This document shows positions 18,036 to 26,827 of a DNA stretch of 64,000 nt, in pieces. The DNA is taken from positions 4,588,001-4,652,000 of the forward strand of contig CBDETM010000002.1 in the NCBI GenBank assembly GCA_965242905.1. The letters are read 5' to 3'. The notes under the pieces are model-generated. The model was given only the letters and a program-made list of their open reading frames with translations, was not told where the DNA came from and made no database searches. Numbering within the stretch: position 1 is the stretch's first letter; the number at the start of each line of letters is the position of its first letter. The position numbers and the translations under genes were made by a program. The DNA comes from Bin5 sp965242905. GTDB taxonomy: Bacteria > Chloroflexota > Anaerolineae > Caldilineales > Caldilineaceae.

Positions 18036-19097
18036 CTATGCCAGCGTTGCCATTACGCCTTCCAGGGCTTCACGGCTCGGACGCAGTTTCTTGTCCGGCA
18101 AATGCGTAAGTGGCGTGTCTGTCAGATTCAGAAGCTCAGTGAGAGTCGGCTCCCCTTCATTGATATACAGCAACCCCGTGATCAACTTCTGCTCGTCTAG
18201 CGACTGCTGGATCACATTGTAGGCTGCCGTGCGGTCCGCAGGATCATGGTCGGGGTCGATCTTCTTGAGAATGATGCTGCCGCCGTCATGCAGCTCAACC
18301 TCTAGCTCGTCCTCGTAGTCCTCAATCTCGATCTCTTCAAACTCAGGCACAAAGTTCAGATCGTGTAACTTGATCTCATTTGCTCGCCCGAAACCGTAGC
18401 TTTTCGTCGACGTATCGTGGTTGTTGAAGGTGACGCACGGGCTCACTATGTCCAGGACCGCGATCCCTCGATGGTTTAACGCAGCCTTCAGCAGTGCCTC
18501 CAACTGCTTCGGATCGCCGGCAAAGCTGCGGGCCACGAACGTTGCGTTGGCCGTCAACGCTTCCATACAAATGTCCAGCGGCGGCAGATCGTTTACGCCC
18601 TGATATTTGAGAAACTGCCCCTCGTCGGCCGTGGCGCTGAACTGCCCTTTGGTAAGTCCGTAAACGCCGTTGTTCTCTACGATGTAAATCAGCGGCAAAT
18701 TGCGCCGCACCGCGTGTTTGAACTGGCCGATGCCGATTGAAGCCGTGTCGCCGTCTCCGCTGACTCCGATTACCTCCAGCGAGGCGTTGGCGATGATTGC
18801 CCCCGTCGCTACCGATGGCATGCGCCCGTGCAGGCTGTTGAACCCGTGGCTCCACCCCAGATAGTAGGCCGGCGTCTTGCTGCTGCACCCGATCCCGCTG
18901 AGTTTCACAACCTGCGTCTGGTCCAGGCCCATCTCCCAGGCCGCATTGACAATGCGCTGGCTGATACTGTCGTGCCCGCAGCCCTTGCACAGGGTCGACG
19001 GCCGGCCCCGATAGGCGGTCTTTTCCAGGCCGATTCGATTGGTCTTTGCCGGACGTGCCGCGCGTCGTGCCGCCGCTGTCCTGGTCCTCGTACTCAT
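18036..19097 (-). CDS. korB: 2-oxoacid:ferredoxin oxidoreductase beta subunit
   Basis: The 353-residue protein is the thiamine diphosphate-binding subunit. It has CKGCGHDSIS near residue 37, GIGCSS near 70, the TPP motif GDGDTASIGIGQFKHAVRRN near 113, and a further cysteine in VSPCVTFNNHD; these four cysteines should hold the 4Fe-4S cluster. It oxidatively decarboxylates a 2-oxoacid (2-oxoglutarate or pyruvate) and passes electrons to ferredoxin. The GGAG-rich site GAGGAGG precedes the ATG. The start overlaps the alpha gene's stop by 4 bases (ATGA), so expression is coupled. The tail beyond residue 265 is acidic and longer than in archaeal homologues. Confidence 0.9.
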   Translation of the reverse strand: MSTRTRTAAARRAARPAKTNRIGLEKTAYRGRPSTLCKGCGHDSISQRIVNAAWEMGLDQTQVVKLSGIGCSSKTPAYYLGWSHGFNSLHGRMPSVATGAIIANASLEVIGVSGDGDTASIGIGQFKHAVRRNLPLIYIVENNGVYGLTKGQFSATADEGQFLKYQGVNDLPPLDICMEALTANATFVARSFAGDPKQLEALLKAALNHRGIAVLDIVSPCVTFNNHDTSTKSYGFGRANEIKLHDLNFVPEFEEIEIEDYEDELEVELHDGGSIILKKIDPDHDPADRTAAYNVIQQSLDEQKLITGLLYINEGEPTLTELLNLTDTPLTHLPDKKLRPSREALEGVMATLA

Positions 19098-20938
19098 ATC
19101 AACGCCTCCTCAACTGCCTTCTCGACCTCCCCGGCGATATAACGCGCGCTCAGAGGAAGCCCGTCACACTTTGCCATCGATACCAGCTTCAATGCCTGCG
19201 CCGGCTCTTCCGTCGTCAGAATGTTGTGGAGCTGGCCGTCACTGTTCGCCTCAATCACAAATACGATCCTGTTTCGCTCGATGAAAGTACGAACGCTCTC
19301 GTCTATCGGCAACGCCCGCAGCCGCAGGTAGTTGGTGGCCAACCCTGTAGCCTCAAGACGCGCCCGCGCCTCTTCCACGCCGTCGTGATTGCTGCCCAAA
19401 CTGATGATCCCGACCTGGGCCCCCTCGACCTCCTCCAGGACAGGACTGGGCACCAGCTGCCGTGCCGTCTCGAACTTCCTCTTCAGCCGCTCCAGGTTCT
19501 GTTCCCAGTCTTCGGGCCGCTCGCTGTAGTAGCCGTACTCATTGTGACCCGTGCCGCGCGTGAAGTAAGCGGCCATGTTGTGTCTCGTGCCCGGCAACGT
19601 ACGATAAGCAATACCGTCACCATCGACGTCCATGTACCGCCCCCAGGAGCCTTGCCGCTCCTCCAGGTCCTCCGCGCTAAGCACCTTGCCCCGCTTGAAG
19701 GGGGCGTCCGAATACTCGAACGGTTCCGATATATGCGCATTCATGCCCAGATCAAGGTCGCTCAATACAAATACCAGCGTCTGCAGCTCCTCCGCCAGGT
19801 CAAAGGCGATGCGGCCAAAGTCAAAGCACTCAGCCGGATTCGCGGGGAACAGCACTACGTGCCTCGTATCCCCGTGCCCAAGATAGTAGGCCGCAAGAAT
19901 GTCCCCCTGCGACGTACGCGTCGGCAGCCCCGTACTCGGCCCCATCCTCTGAATGTCCCAGATCACCGCCGGCACCTCGGCAAAGTAGGCCAGCCCGGCG
20001 AATTCAGACATCAGGCTGATCCCCGGTCCGCTTGTACACGTCATCGCCCTCGCGCCCGTCCAGCCCGCGCCCACGACCATCCCGATCGCCGCCAGCTCAT
20101 CCTCCGCCTGAATAACCGCCACGGTCGCCTTACCCGTATCCTTATCCGTGCGCAATGCGGACGCATACTTCTCCACCGACTCAGCCATGCTCGACGATGG
20201 CGTGATCGGGTACCAGGACGCCAGCGACAGGCCCCCGGCCAGAGCGCCCAGCGCCGCCGCCGTATTGCCGTCCACCAGGATCTTGCCTTCGTTGAATCCT
20301 GTCATCCTCTCGACCCGGTAGCCGTGGTGCTGCCCAACGTGGGCGCTTGCCCAGTCAATCGCACGCTCGACCATCTCCATATTGAGCCCTGCCGCCTTCT
20401 CCTTGCCCTCGAAATGGTGCAGCAGCGCCGCCTCAATCTCACCCGGCTCAATGCCCAGTAGCTCTGCCAGCACGCCCACATAGACCATGTTGGCAACATA
20501 GTCCCGCAACGCATGAGGTAACTTCGCTTCCTTGACCAGGTCCTTCACCGGCATCCCGTAGTACGTGACGTCCTTGCGCCTGTTGGCAACCGGCAACGAG
20601 TCGTCGTAAATCACGATGCCGCCCGGCGCCACCCTCTCCATATCCTCCGCCACGGTTCGGCCGTTCATACATACCTGAATGTCAGTCATCTCCCGCCGCG
20701 CGAGGAATCCGTCCTTGCTCAGCCGGATGATGTACCAGGTGGGCAGTCCCTGGATGTTGCTGGGAAACAGATTCTTACCGTTGATCGGAATCCCCATCTT
20801 GAAGAGGGCGCGGAGCAAGACACCATTGCTCGTCTGGCTGCCGGAACCGTTGGCCGTCGCCACGTTGATGGCAAAGTCATTGACCGCCGCTGGCGCGTCC
20901 GGCTTTACAATTGGTGCTTCCCGAACTGCTACGCTCAT
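19094..20938 (-). CDS. korA: 2-oxoacid:ferredoxin oxidoreductase, fused gamma-alpha subunit
   Basis: The 614-residue protein fuses the gamma domain (residues about 20-200, beginning VATANGSGSQTSNGVLLRAL) to the alpha domain (from about 225), as in KorA-type enzymes. The alpha part shows SLASWYPITPSSSMAE, VIQAEDELAAIGMVVGAGWT and TSGPGISLMSEFAGLA, which set the domain I and III folds. With KorB it forms a CoA-dependent oxidoreductase that uses ferredoxin. The ATG has a clean AAGGAG site. The gene sits 10 bases after the GntR regulator and overlaps korB by 4 bases, so the three form an operon. 2-oxoglutarate is the likeliest substrate, but pyruvate or branched-chain acids are possible. Confidence 0.9.
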   Translation of the reverse strand: MSVAVREAPIVKPDAPAAVNDFAINVATANGSGSQTSNGVLLRALFKMGIPINGKNLFPSNIQGLPTWYIIRLSKDGFLARREMTDIQVCMNGRTVAEDMERVAPGGIVIYDDSLPVANRRKDVTYYGMPVKDLVKEAKLPHALRDYVANMVYVGVLAELLGIEPGEIEAALLHHFEGKEKAAGLNMEMVERAIDWASAHVGQHHGYRVERMTGFNEGKILVDGNTAAALGALAGGLSLASWYPITPSSSMAESVEKYASALRTDKDTGKATVAVIQAEDELAAIGMVVGAGWTGARAMTCTSGPGISLMSEFAGLAYFAEVPAVIWDIQRMGPSTGLPTRTSQGDILAAYYLGHGDTRHVVLFPANPAECFDFGRIAFDLAEELQTLVFVLSDLDLGMNAHISEPFEYSDAPFKRGKVLSAEDLEERQGSWGRYMDVDGDGIAYRTLPGTRHNMAAYFTRGTGHNEYGYYSERPEDWEQNLERLKRKFETARQLVPSPVLEEVEGAQVGIISLGSNHDGVEEARARLEATGLATNYLRLRALPIDESVRTFIERNRIVFVIEANSDGQLHNILTTEEPAQALKLVSMAKCDGLPLSARYIAGEVEKAVEEALI

Positions 20939-20948
20939 GCTTGACTCC

Positions 20949-21668
20949 TTACCTTACGGTTTCCATCTGCGAAACTCTCTCCTCGCGTGCACTGTTGCGT
21001 GCAACGTCCCTTGTCCTGAGTAACAACAGGTGCTCCTCATGCAACGCCAGGGCTCTGTCGACCTCGTCATTCCCGATGGCGTCTGCGATCCCTTCGTGAT
21101 AGCCCCAGACCTCGGTCAGGTAGCCGTAATCGGCGTACAGGTTCAGTTCTACCGCCTCGTACGCGTCCCAGTAAGCCTCCAACAATCCCGTGGCAAACAG
21201 GTTGTCGAGCCGCCGGAAGATCGTCATGTGAAACGCCCGGTGCTCCTGATGCGGAATCTGAATGCGGCTCTGCTGCAGCTTGTGCCACGCCAGCGAAACA
21301 TACTGTCTTAGCTCCCGCTTGTCCTCATCAGTCAATGATAACACCGCCGGCCGCCAGAACGCGCTCTCAATGCCGTTGCGCAGCTCACTGTACTCCCGGA
21401 AAAGCCTCTCGTTCGTAGCCAGTCCAAACATCAGACTGGCGCGCGCCGCCGGCGTGAAGCTATAGCTGTTGCACTCGATTCCCCGCCGCGGACGTGCCGC
21501 CACCAGCCCCAGAACGCGCGCCGCTTCCAACTGCTCCCGCAACTTGCCGATGCTGACACCAAGTTCGGTACTGAGGTCGTTCAACGAAGGCAGCCTGGCC
21601 CCGGGGACAAATCCGTTGGTGACGATATAGTCCAGCAGTTCCGAGTCGCTGTGCAGTTGCTTGATCAT
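20949..21668 (-). CDS. GntR family transcriptional regulator with FCD-type ligand domain
   Basis: The 239-residue protein has an N-terminal winged helix (LLDYIVTNGFVPGARLPSLN, then LSTELGVSIGKLREQLEAAR) and an all-helical C-terminal FCD-like domain with EHRAFHMTIFRRL and the metal/ligand histidine pattern WGYHEGIADAI and ALHEEHLLLL. It probably senses an organic acid and controls its own operon, since korA begins 10 bases downstream. I place the start at the ATG at 21668; an upstream frame would add a hydrophobic stretch overlapping the promoter. A good sigma-70 promoter lies 72 bases upstream. Confidence 0.85.
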   Translation of the reverse strand: MIKQLHSDSELLDYIVTNGFVPGARLPSLNDLSTELGVSIGKLREQLEAARVLGLVAARPRRGIECNSYSFTPAARASLMFGLATNERLFREYSELRNGIESAFWRPAVLSLTDEDKRELRQYVSLAWHKLQQSRIQIPHQEHRAFHMTIFRRLDNLFATGLLEAYWDAYEAVELNLYADYGYLTEVWGYHEGIADAIGNDEVDRALALHEEHLLLLRTRDVARNSAREERVSQMETVR

Positions 21669-21739
21669 ATTCGCCCTGTCCACAGACCAAAACCAGCCGA
21701 ATAATCGGATTAATAATATCAATACTATCAAACGGTTTA

Positions 21740-21768
21740 ATCGTAATAGATCATCGCAAAACTGTCAA
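21740..21768 (-). promoter_or_regulatory. Sigma-70 promoter of the GntR-korAB operon
   Basis: On the minus strand TTGACA (21768-21763) is followed after exactly 17 bases by TACGAT (21745-21740). Downstream, before the start codon, AT-rich sequence carries the arms GATTAA and TTAATC and a CCGA/TCGG pair, which could be the regulator's operator. The -35 is perfect and the -10 matches four of six bases. Confidence 0.6.
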
Positions 21769-21861
21769 CTTGGGTTTTGGGGTGATCGCAATTCGCGGGC
21801 CGCGGCAACTGTATGACGCTAAGCCAGGCCGGGCGCCCTTCGCGCCCTGTACCTGACCTCC

Positions 21862-23070
21862 CTATTCGCCTCCAGCACCGCTGCCGGTCGCCAGCTGAGA
21901 AAAGGCCGCTTCCGTAAGTAGCGCCACGCCTGTCGGCATCACGCTCTCCTCAAAATCAAACGTGGGGCTGTGGTGCGGACTGTAGAATCCTTCATCCGGG
22001 TTCGCCGCCCCGACCAGAACGAAACAGCCCGGAGCCCTGTTCAGAAACTCCGCCATGTCCTCGCCCACCATCATCGGCGCAATCTGCGCGACGTTTTCCT
22101 CGCCCACAACTTCGTTGGCGATGCCCTCCATCACCCGTGCACCGGCCGCGGAATTGATCGTAGCCGGAACGCAACTCTGCATCTCGAACTCGAAGCGGGC
22201 CCCGAACGCCTGGCAGACACCCGTGCAAATCTCGTCAAAGCGCTGCAGAAGCAAATCGCGCACCGCCGGCTCAAAGCTCCGGATCGTTCCCTGAAGCACC
22301 GCGCGCTCGGAAATCACATTGCCGGCGTTTCCGCTCTGAAAGGAGGCTACCGTGACAACCGCAGTATCCGACGGATTGGCATTGCGGGACACAATAGTCT
22401 GCAGCGCCACGACCAGCTGACTTGCAACAAGCGTCGCGTCAATCGTGTCATGCGGGGTCGCGCCGTGGCCGCCCTTGCCATGGATCGTAAGCGTAAACAT
22501 GTCCGCCGCAGCCCACAACGGTCCCGGTTGAACGACGACCTGATTGTACGGAAGCCGGCTCCACAAATGCAGACCATACGCCGTAGCCGGTCGCGGCGCA
22601 TCGAGCGCACCGTCCTCGATCATCGCCATCGCGCCGCCCAGCCCCTCCTCCGCCGGCTGAAAAACCAGCTTGACCCGCCCCGGCAGTTCGTTGCGATGCC
22701 TCGTCAGCAGCTGCGCCACACCCATGCCGATCGCAGTATGGCCGTCGTGCCCGCATGCGTGCATCACCCCCGCATTCTCCGAAGCATACGGCAGCCCGGT
22801 CTCCTCGTGGATCGGCAGCGCGTCCATATCAAAGCGCAACAGCACCGTCTCGCTCTCTTCCGGCAGACCGTCCGGCTCCACCATTGCCACAACGCCCGTC
22901 TTGCCCACGCCCGTGCTCACCTCAAGCCCCAACTCCTGCAGATGCGCCGCCACCACACCGGCCGTCCGCACCTCCTGAAATCCCAACTCCGGATGCCGGT
23001 GAAAGTCCCGCCGCCACTCCACAAGCTTCGGAAGCAGCTCGTCAGCTTCTCCTCGAATCCACTCTCGCAC
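21862..23070 (-). CDS. M20 family amidohydrolase (IAA-amino acid/N-acyl amino acid hydrolase type)
   Basis: The 402-residue protein is an M20D metallopeptidase-like amidohydrolase. Metal-site motifs are RRDFHRHPELGFQE, RFDMDALPI, HACGHDGHTAIGMG and VFQPAEEGLGGA, with YGLHLWS in the expected position. A dimerisation domain occupies the middle (GKGGHGATPHDTIDA). The last metal-site histidine is in SPHHSPTFDFEE. Such enzymes release an amino acid from N-acyl or auxin-like conjugates, or deacetylate small peptides. The start is GTG at 23070 with a GGGAGAGA site. The C-terminal tail is short and Gly-rich. Confidence 0.88.
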   Translation of the reverse strand: MREWIRGEADELLPKLVEWRRDFHRHPELGFQEVRTAGVVAAHLQELGLEVSTGVGKTGVVAMVEPDGLPEESETVLLRFDMDALPIHEETGLPYASENAGVMHACGHDGHTAIGMGVAQLLTRHRNELPGRVKLVFQPAEEGLGGAMAMIEDGALDAPRPATAYGLHLWSRLPYNQVVVQPGPLWAAADMFTLTIHGKGGHGATPHDTIDATLVASQLVVALQTIVSRNANPSDTAVVTVASFQSGNAGNVISERAVLQGTIRSFEPAVRDLLLQRFDEICTGVCQAFGARFEFEMQSCVPATINSAAGARVMEGIANEVVGEENVAQIAPMMVGEDMAEFLNRAPGCFVLVGAANPDEGFYSPHHSPTFDFEESVMPTGVALLTEAAFSQLATGSGAGGE

Positions 23071-23290
23071 GATTCTCTCTCCCGTCTGCCCCCGTCCATC
23101 CCTTGAAGGCCGATACTACCAAACTTGGTCAACGACCGAATCGGCCCTATTGTAACAGTAGCCCCCCCGATCTCCATATGTTCCTCCGATGCAGGGGACA
23201 TCCCACTACCGGAGAAAACTCTCGTTCTCATCGGGAAGCAACCCAGCCACGGTCGGCTCCCATCCCAGCACTTGGCATACCAAGCGCCTT

Positions 23291-23440
23291 TACTCTCTCC
23301 TCTCTCCTCTCCACTCTCTCCTCGCTTTTGGGCGGTCGGGCCTAGTCGGCCCTCCCTTGTGCGGGGGCTCCGCCCCCGCAACGCCCCCCCTCCTACCACA
23401 CGCCTCATCGACCTGGTGTCGTCATTGGAAAGTGGTGCTA
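23291..23440. repeat. Dispersed CT-rich palindromic element, copy 1
   Basis: A CTCTCTCCTC run is followed by a hairpin with GGGCC/GGCCC arms, then TTGT, then the hairpin GCGGGGGC-TCC-GCCCCCGC, a C run and GCCTCATCGACCTGGTGTCG. The same order is found at 43331-43445 and 51881-52020. Copy 1 is closest to the 51881 copy. Confidence 0.8.
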
Positions 23441-23635
23441 GTTCGAGCGGGCTTCGCCAACCCACGATCCGCCGTCCCTACCCAAGTCCCCGCAGGTGCC
23501 GTCCTCGTGCCTGCCCTCGCGTCACCCGCGTCTCCTCTACCCCTCCCCCCACCAAAGTTCCTGCAGGTGCCGTCCTCGTGCCTGCCCTCACACCACCAGC
23601 GCCACTTTTCCCTCCCCCCACTAAAGCCCCTGTAG

Positions 23636-23656
23636 GGGCAGGCCTTGTGCCTGCCC
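23636..23656. repeat. CTTGT-loop palindromic repeat, copy 1
   Basis: GGGCAGGC and GCCTGCCC form a perfect 8-bp stem around the loop CTTGT, preceded by GTAG. A sister copy at 26828-26848 keeps the loop but has a different stem. Degenerate relatives occur near 23490, 23568 and 52075. Confidence 0.75.
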
Positions 23657-23853
23657 TCTTGTGCCTTCGACCGAAAGAAAGACGTCAAAATGCGCTTCCA
23701 ACCAGCCCGCTCCCCCTTAGCGGTTTCACCAGAACTGGCAATATGACTCTGACTTCGGTATACTGCCCACGAATCAGCGAGGATTCACGCCTGTCCTGCA
23801 CGCCTTTACGCCATACCAAAAAAGCGCGTTCTCAACACGAAGGCCCATCCAAC

Positions 23854-24246
23854 ATGTCCATGATCACCGGTATCGCCGAAATCGTCCTCTGGACCCGCGA
23901 CAAACAAAAAGCGGTCGCATTCTACAAAAACCTCCTCGGCCTGGAAGTAATCTCGCCGCCCGAACTGCCCAACGTCTTCCTCAAGGCGGGCGAAGGCGCC
24001 GCCGGAATCCCCCAGATGATCGTAATCGTACCCATGCCGCCAGAGATCGCGAGCCAGCCCCCCGGGCACCAGCTCCATCACCTGGCATTCGAGCTGCCTG
24101 CCGACCGTTTCGACGACCAGGAACAGGCCCTGCGCGACGCCGGATACGAGCCCCGCGGCGGCACCCATCCCGTACTCGCCAGCCGCACCATCTACATAGA
24201 CGACCCCGACGGCAACGAAGTCGAGCTGATCTGCCAGCTCCAATAG
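23854..24246 (+). CDS. VOC superfamily (glyoxalase/bleomycin resistance-like) protein
   Basis: The 130-residue protein is a single vicinal-oxygen-chelate unit: ITGIAEIVLWTRDKQKAVAF opens the first beta-alpha-beta-beta-beta module, and HHLAFELPADRF plus IYIDDPDGNEVELICQL close the second. Histidine and glutamate residues in these strands could bind a divalent metal. The reaction (lyase, dioxygenase or resistance binding) cannot be told from sequence. The ATG at 23854 is the natural start; the frame is open far upstream through repeat DNA, which is not coding. It precedes moeA by 29 bases and may share its transcript. Confidence 0.82.
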   Translation: MSMITGIAEIVLWTRDKQKAVAFYKNLLGLEVISPPELPNVFLKAGEGAAGIPQMIVIVPMPPEIASQPPGHQLHHLAFELPADRFDDQEQALRDAGYEPRGGTHPVLASRTIYIDDPDGNEVELICQLQ

Positions 24247-24275
24247 TACGCAATCCCGAGAGGGACCCGACCAAA

Positions 24276-25523
24276 ATGACCACAAGATCACCCTACTCCA
24301 TGCTTTCAGTCGAGGACGCCCTCGACATAACCCTGGCGCAGGCACGCACTCCGGCGCCCGAACACCGCCCACTCTCAGAGGTAAGGGGCGCCATACTGGC
24401 CGCCGACATCGCCGCCCGCGAACCGCTGCCGCCCTTCCCCGCCTCTACGATGGACGGATACGCAGTCATCGCCGCCGACGGTCCCGGCGACTATCCTCAG
24501 ATCGGAGAGGTCAGCGCCGGCGCACTTGCCGCCTTCACCGTCAAACCCGGTACCGTCGCCTACATTACAACCGGTGCCCCCTTGCCCGAGGGGGCCGACG
24601 CTGTCGTCATGATCGAAGAGACGGAACGCTTGGATGCCGCCGCAGACACGCCAAGGATTCGCATCAATCAGCAATCGAAAACCGGCGCCAACGTGCGTCA
24701 GGTAGGCGTAGACGTTGAGGTAGGCCAGACCGTCCTGGCAGCCGGCGAACGCCTCGACCCCGCCGAAATCGGCCTGCTCGCCACCGCCGGCATCGTCAAC
24801 GTACCCGTCTTTCCCCGTCCCAAGGTAGCCGTCCTCTCCACCGGCGACGAGCTCATCGAGCCCGGAGAACCCCTTGGCCCCGGCCAGATCCGCGACAGCA
24901 ACCGCGCCATGCTCCTCGCCGCCATTCACGCCGCCGGCGGCGAACCTGTCGACTTGGGCATCTCAGGCGACACACAGGAAGCCCTTGAGCTCCGCGTCCA
25001 CCGCGGTCTTATGCAGGCCGACATCCTCCTCACGTCAGGCGGAGTCTCCATGGGCGATCTTGACCTGGTCAAACCGCTCCTCGAACACGCAGGCACCGTG
25101 CACTACGGCCGCGTCCGCATGAAACCCGGCAAGCCGGTCACCTTCGCCACCGCCGACGTCGAACACGGCCGCCGCCTCGTCTTCGGACTCCCCGGCAATC
25201 CCGTCAGCAGCCTCGTAACCTTCTACCTGTTCGTCGTCCCAGCCCTGCGCAAAATGGCCGGCTGGCAGGATCCCCACCTTCGCCAGGTCAAAGCCCGCCT
25301 CGCGCAGCCCCTGCCCCTGGACGCCTACCGGCCCGAATACCACCGCGCCACCCTCACCTGGGACCCGGATCAAGCCTGCTTCACAGCCGCTAGCACCGGC
25401 ATCCAGGCCAGCAGCCGACTCCTCAGCATGAGAACAGCCAATGCTCTCCTGGCCCTGCCCCAGAAAAAGGGAACACTACCTGCCGGCGAGCTGGTCGACG
25501 CCCTTCTGATCGGGGACCTGTAA
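24276..25523 (+). CDS. moeA: Molybdopterin molybdenumtransferase MoeA
   Basis: The 415-residue protein has the MoeA domain order: N-terminal PLPPFPASTMDGYAV, TGAPLPEGADAVVMIEET, central MoCF-binding domain with VAVLSTGDEL, GQIRDSN, TSGGVSMGDLD, VRMKPGKP and GLPGNPVSS, and the small C-terminal domain. It inserts molybdate into adenylated molybdopterin to form Moco in the cytosol. It is the first gene of a tight moeA-moaC-moaD-moaE run. moaA, moaB/mogA and moeB are not in the window. A CoxL-like molybdenum hydroxylase 13 kb away is a likely client. Confidence 0.92.
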   Translation: MTTRSPYSMLSVEDALDITLAQARTPAPEHRPLSEVRGAILAADIAAREPLPPFPASTMDGYAVIAADGPGDYPQIGEVSAGALAAFTVKPGTVAYITTGAPLPEGADAVVMIEETERLDAAADTPRIRINQQSKTGANVRQVGVDVEVGQTVLAAGERLDPAEIGLLATAGIVNVPVFPRPKVAVLSTGDELIEPGEPLGPGQIRDSNRAMLLAAIHAAGGEPVDLGISGDTQEALELRVHRGLMQADILLTSGGVSMGDLDLVKPLLEHAGTVHYGRVRMKPGKPVTFATADVEHGRRLVFGLPGNPVSSLVTFYLFVVPALRKMAGWQDPHLRQVKARLAQPLPLDAYRPEYHRATLTWDPDQACFTAASTGIQASSRLLSMRTANALLALPQKKGTLPAGELVDALLIGDL

Positions 25524-25542
25524 AGGACATTCGCGCATAAAA

Positions 25543-26052
25543 ATGTCAGAGCTGACCCACCTCGACAAAGACGGCCGCGCATCCATGGTCGATGTCGGCC
25601 ACAAGGACACCACAACCCGCGAGGCAATCGCGGAGGGCAGCGTCTACATGGCCCCCGCCACGCTCGCCGCCATCCGCGACGGCGCCGTCCCCAAAGGTGA
25701 CGTCCTCTCCTCAGCCCGCATCGCCGGCATCATGGCCGCCAAGCGCACGCCCGACCTGATCCCCCTCTGCCACCCCCTGCCGCTGACCAAAATCGCAGTC
25801 GATTTCCAAATCGACGAAGGTGAAAGCCGCGTCACCATAACCGCCACCGTGCGCTGCCGCGGCCGCACCGGCGTCGAAATGGAGGCCCTCACCGCCGTCA
25901 GCGTCGCCGCCCTCACAATCTATGACATGGCCAAGGCCCTCGAAAAAACCATGACCATCGGCAACGTCCAGCTCCTCCACAAAAGTGGCGGCCGTTCCGG
26001 CGACTGGCAGCGGTCCGCCTCTGCCCCGCCCACTGGAGACGCCGCCAAGTGA
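25543..26052 (+). CDS. moaC: Cyclic pyranopterin monophosphate synthase MoaC
   Basis: The 169-residue protein is a standard MoaC: GRASMVDVGHKDTTTREAIA at the N-terminus, MAAKRTPDLIPLCHPLPLTK (catalytic lysine and histidine region), and TGVEMEALTAVSVAALTIYD MAK near the end. It converts the MoaA product, 3-prime,8-cH2GTP, to cyclic pyranopterin monophosphate. It starts 19 bases after moeA, and its stop TGA overlaps the moaD GTG start (GTGA), implying coupled translation. Confidence 0.93.
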   Translation: MSELTHLDKDGRASMVDVGHKDTTTREAIAEGSVYMAPATLAAIRDGAVPKGDVLSSARIAGIMAAKRTPDLIPLCHPLPLTKIAVDFQIDEGESRVTITATVRCRGRTGVEMEALTAVSVAALTIYDMAKALEKTMTIGNVQLLHKSGGRSGDWQRSASAPPTGDAAK

Positions 26053-26297
26053 ACGTACGCCTGATCCTCTTCGCCGGCCTGCGCCAGGCCGCCGGCTTCA
26101 AGAGTGACACCGTCTCCCTACCCGATGCCTCCACCGTGGGCGACCTTCTCGAAAGCCGCGTCCCCAATCTGCGTGACCGCACCTTCTACGTCGCTGTCAA
26201 CGAGGAGTTCGCCCAACGCGACACCATCCTCCACGACGGCGATGAAGTCGCCCTCCTGCCCCCCGTGTCCGGCGGCATCCAGCCGCCGTCCCGATGA
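26049..26297 (+). CDS. moaD: Molybdopterin synthase small subunit MoaD with a C-terminal extension
   Basis: The 82-residue beta-grasp protein starts with GTG inside the moaC stop codon. It shows LFAGLRQAAG, VNEEFAQRDTILHDGDEVAL and the ending LPPVSGG. MoaD normally ends at this Gly-Gly, whose free carboxylate is adenylated and turned into the thiocarboxylate. Here Gly 75-Gly 76 is followed by IQPPSR and a stop at 26295-26297. The extension would block activation unless it is trimmed, or the reading is affected by a sequence error. moaE starts 15 bases downstream. Confidence 0.87.
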   Translation: MNVRLILFAGLRQAAGFKSDTVSLPDASTVGDLLESRVPNLRDRTFYVAVNEEFAQRDTILHDGDEVALLPPVSGGIQPPSR

Positions 26298-26311
26298 TCT
26301 GAGCCAATCCT

Positions 26312-26794
26312 ATGACCGCCAAACTCTTCGAACTGACCGAACATCCCCTGTCCCAGGATGACATCCTCCGCCGTGTCAGCCGCTTCGACTGCGGCGGCGT
26401 CGTCACCTTCGCCGGCACCGTACGCGGCGCCACCGCCACCGGCAACGGCGCCCGCGAGACCGACTTCCTCGTCTACGAAGCCTACGTCCCCATGGCCGAA
26501 AAAATGATGGCCCGTATCGGCGCCGAAATCCAGGAACGCTGGCCCCTCGTCAAAGGCGTCAGCATCCTCCACCGCATCGGCCGCTGCGAAATCGAAGAGC
26601 CCACCGTACTCATCGCCGTCGCCACGCCCCACCGCGACGACGGCTGCTTCGAAGCCTGCCGCTACGCCATCGAGCGCCTCAAAGAAATTGTCCCCATCTG
26701 GAAACAGGAAAACTGGTCAGACGGCGAAGTCTGGGTCGAAGGCCCCCGCCAACCCGAACTCGACGTCAGCACCCCAAACCAACCGCCCACCTAA
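26312..26794 (+). CDS. moaE: Molybdopterin synthase catalytic subunit MoaE
   Basis: The 160-residue protein has GGVVTFAGTVRG, LVYEAYVPMAEKMM, VSILHRIGRCEI, AVATPHRDDGCFEACRYAIE and the catalytic lysine region RLKEIVPIWKQE. It transfers two sulfurs from MoaD thiocarboxylate to cyclic pyranopterin monophosphate to form molybdopterin. It closes the moeA-moaC-moaD-moaE run and has a short Pro-rich tail. A palindromic repeat and a tandem array follow. Confidence 0.92.
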   Translation: MTAKLFELTEHPLSQDDILRRVSRFDCGGVVTFAGTVRGATATGNGARETDFLVYEAYVPMAEKMMARIGAEIQERWPLVKGVSILHRIGRCEIEEPTVLIAVATPHRDDGCFEACRYAIERLKEIVPIWKQENWSDGEVWVEGPRQPELDVSTPNQPPT

Positions 26795-26827
26795 TTCTCG
26801 TCGCAATTCCCTCCCACCCCCCCGTAG

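Larger units (their letters stand above)
23071..23853. other. Repeat-rich intergenic region
   Basis: This 783-base gap has a CT-rich run, one copy of a dispersed palindromic element (23291-23440) and several GCAGG...CTGCC-type sequences ending with a clean hairpin at 23636-23656. Long open frames here are artefacts of the GC-rich repeats. No gene is supported until the VOC start at 23854. Confidence 0.6.
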
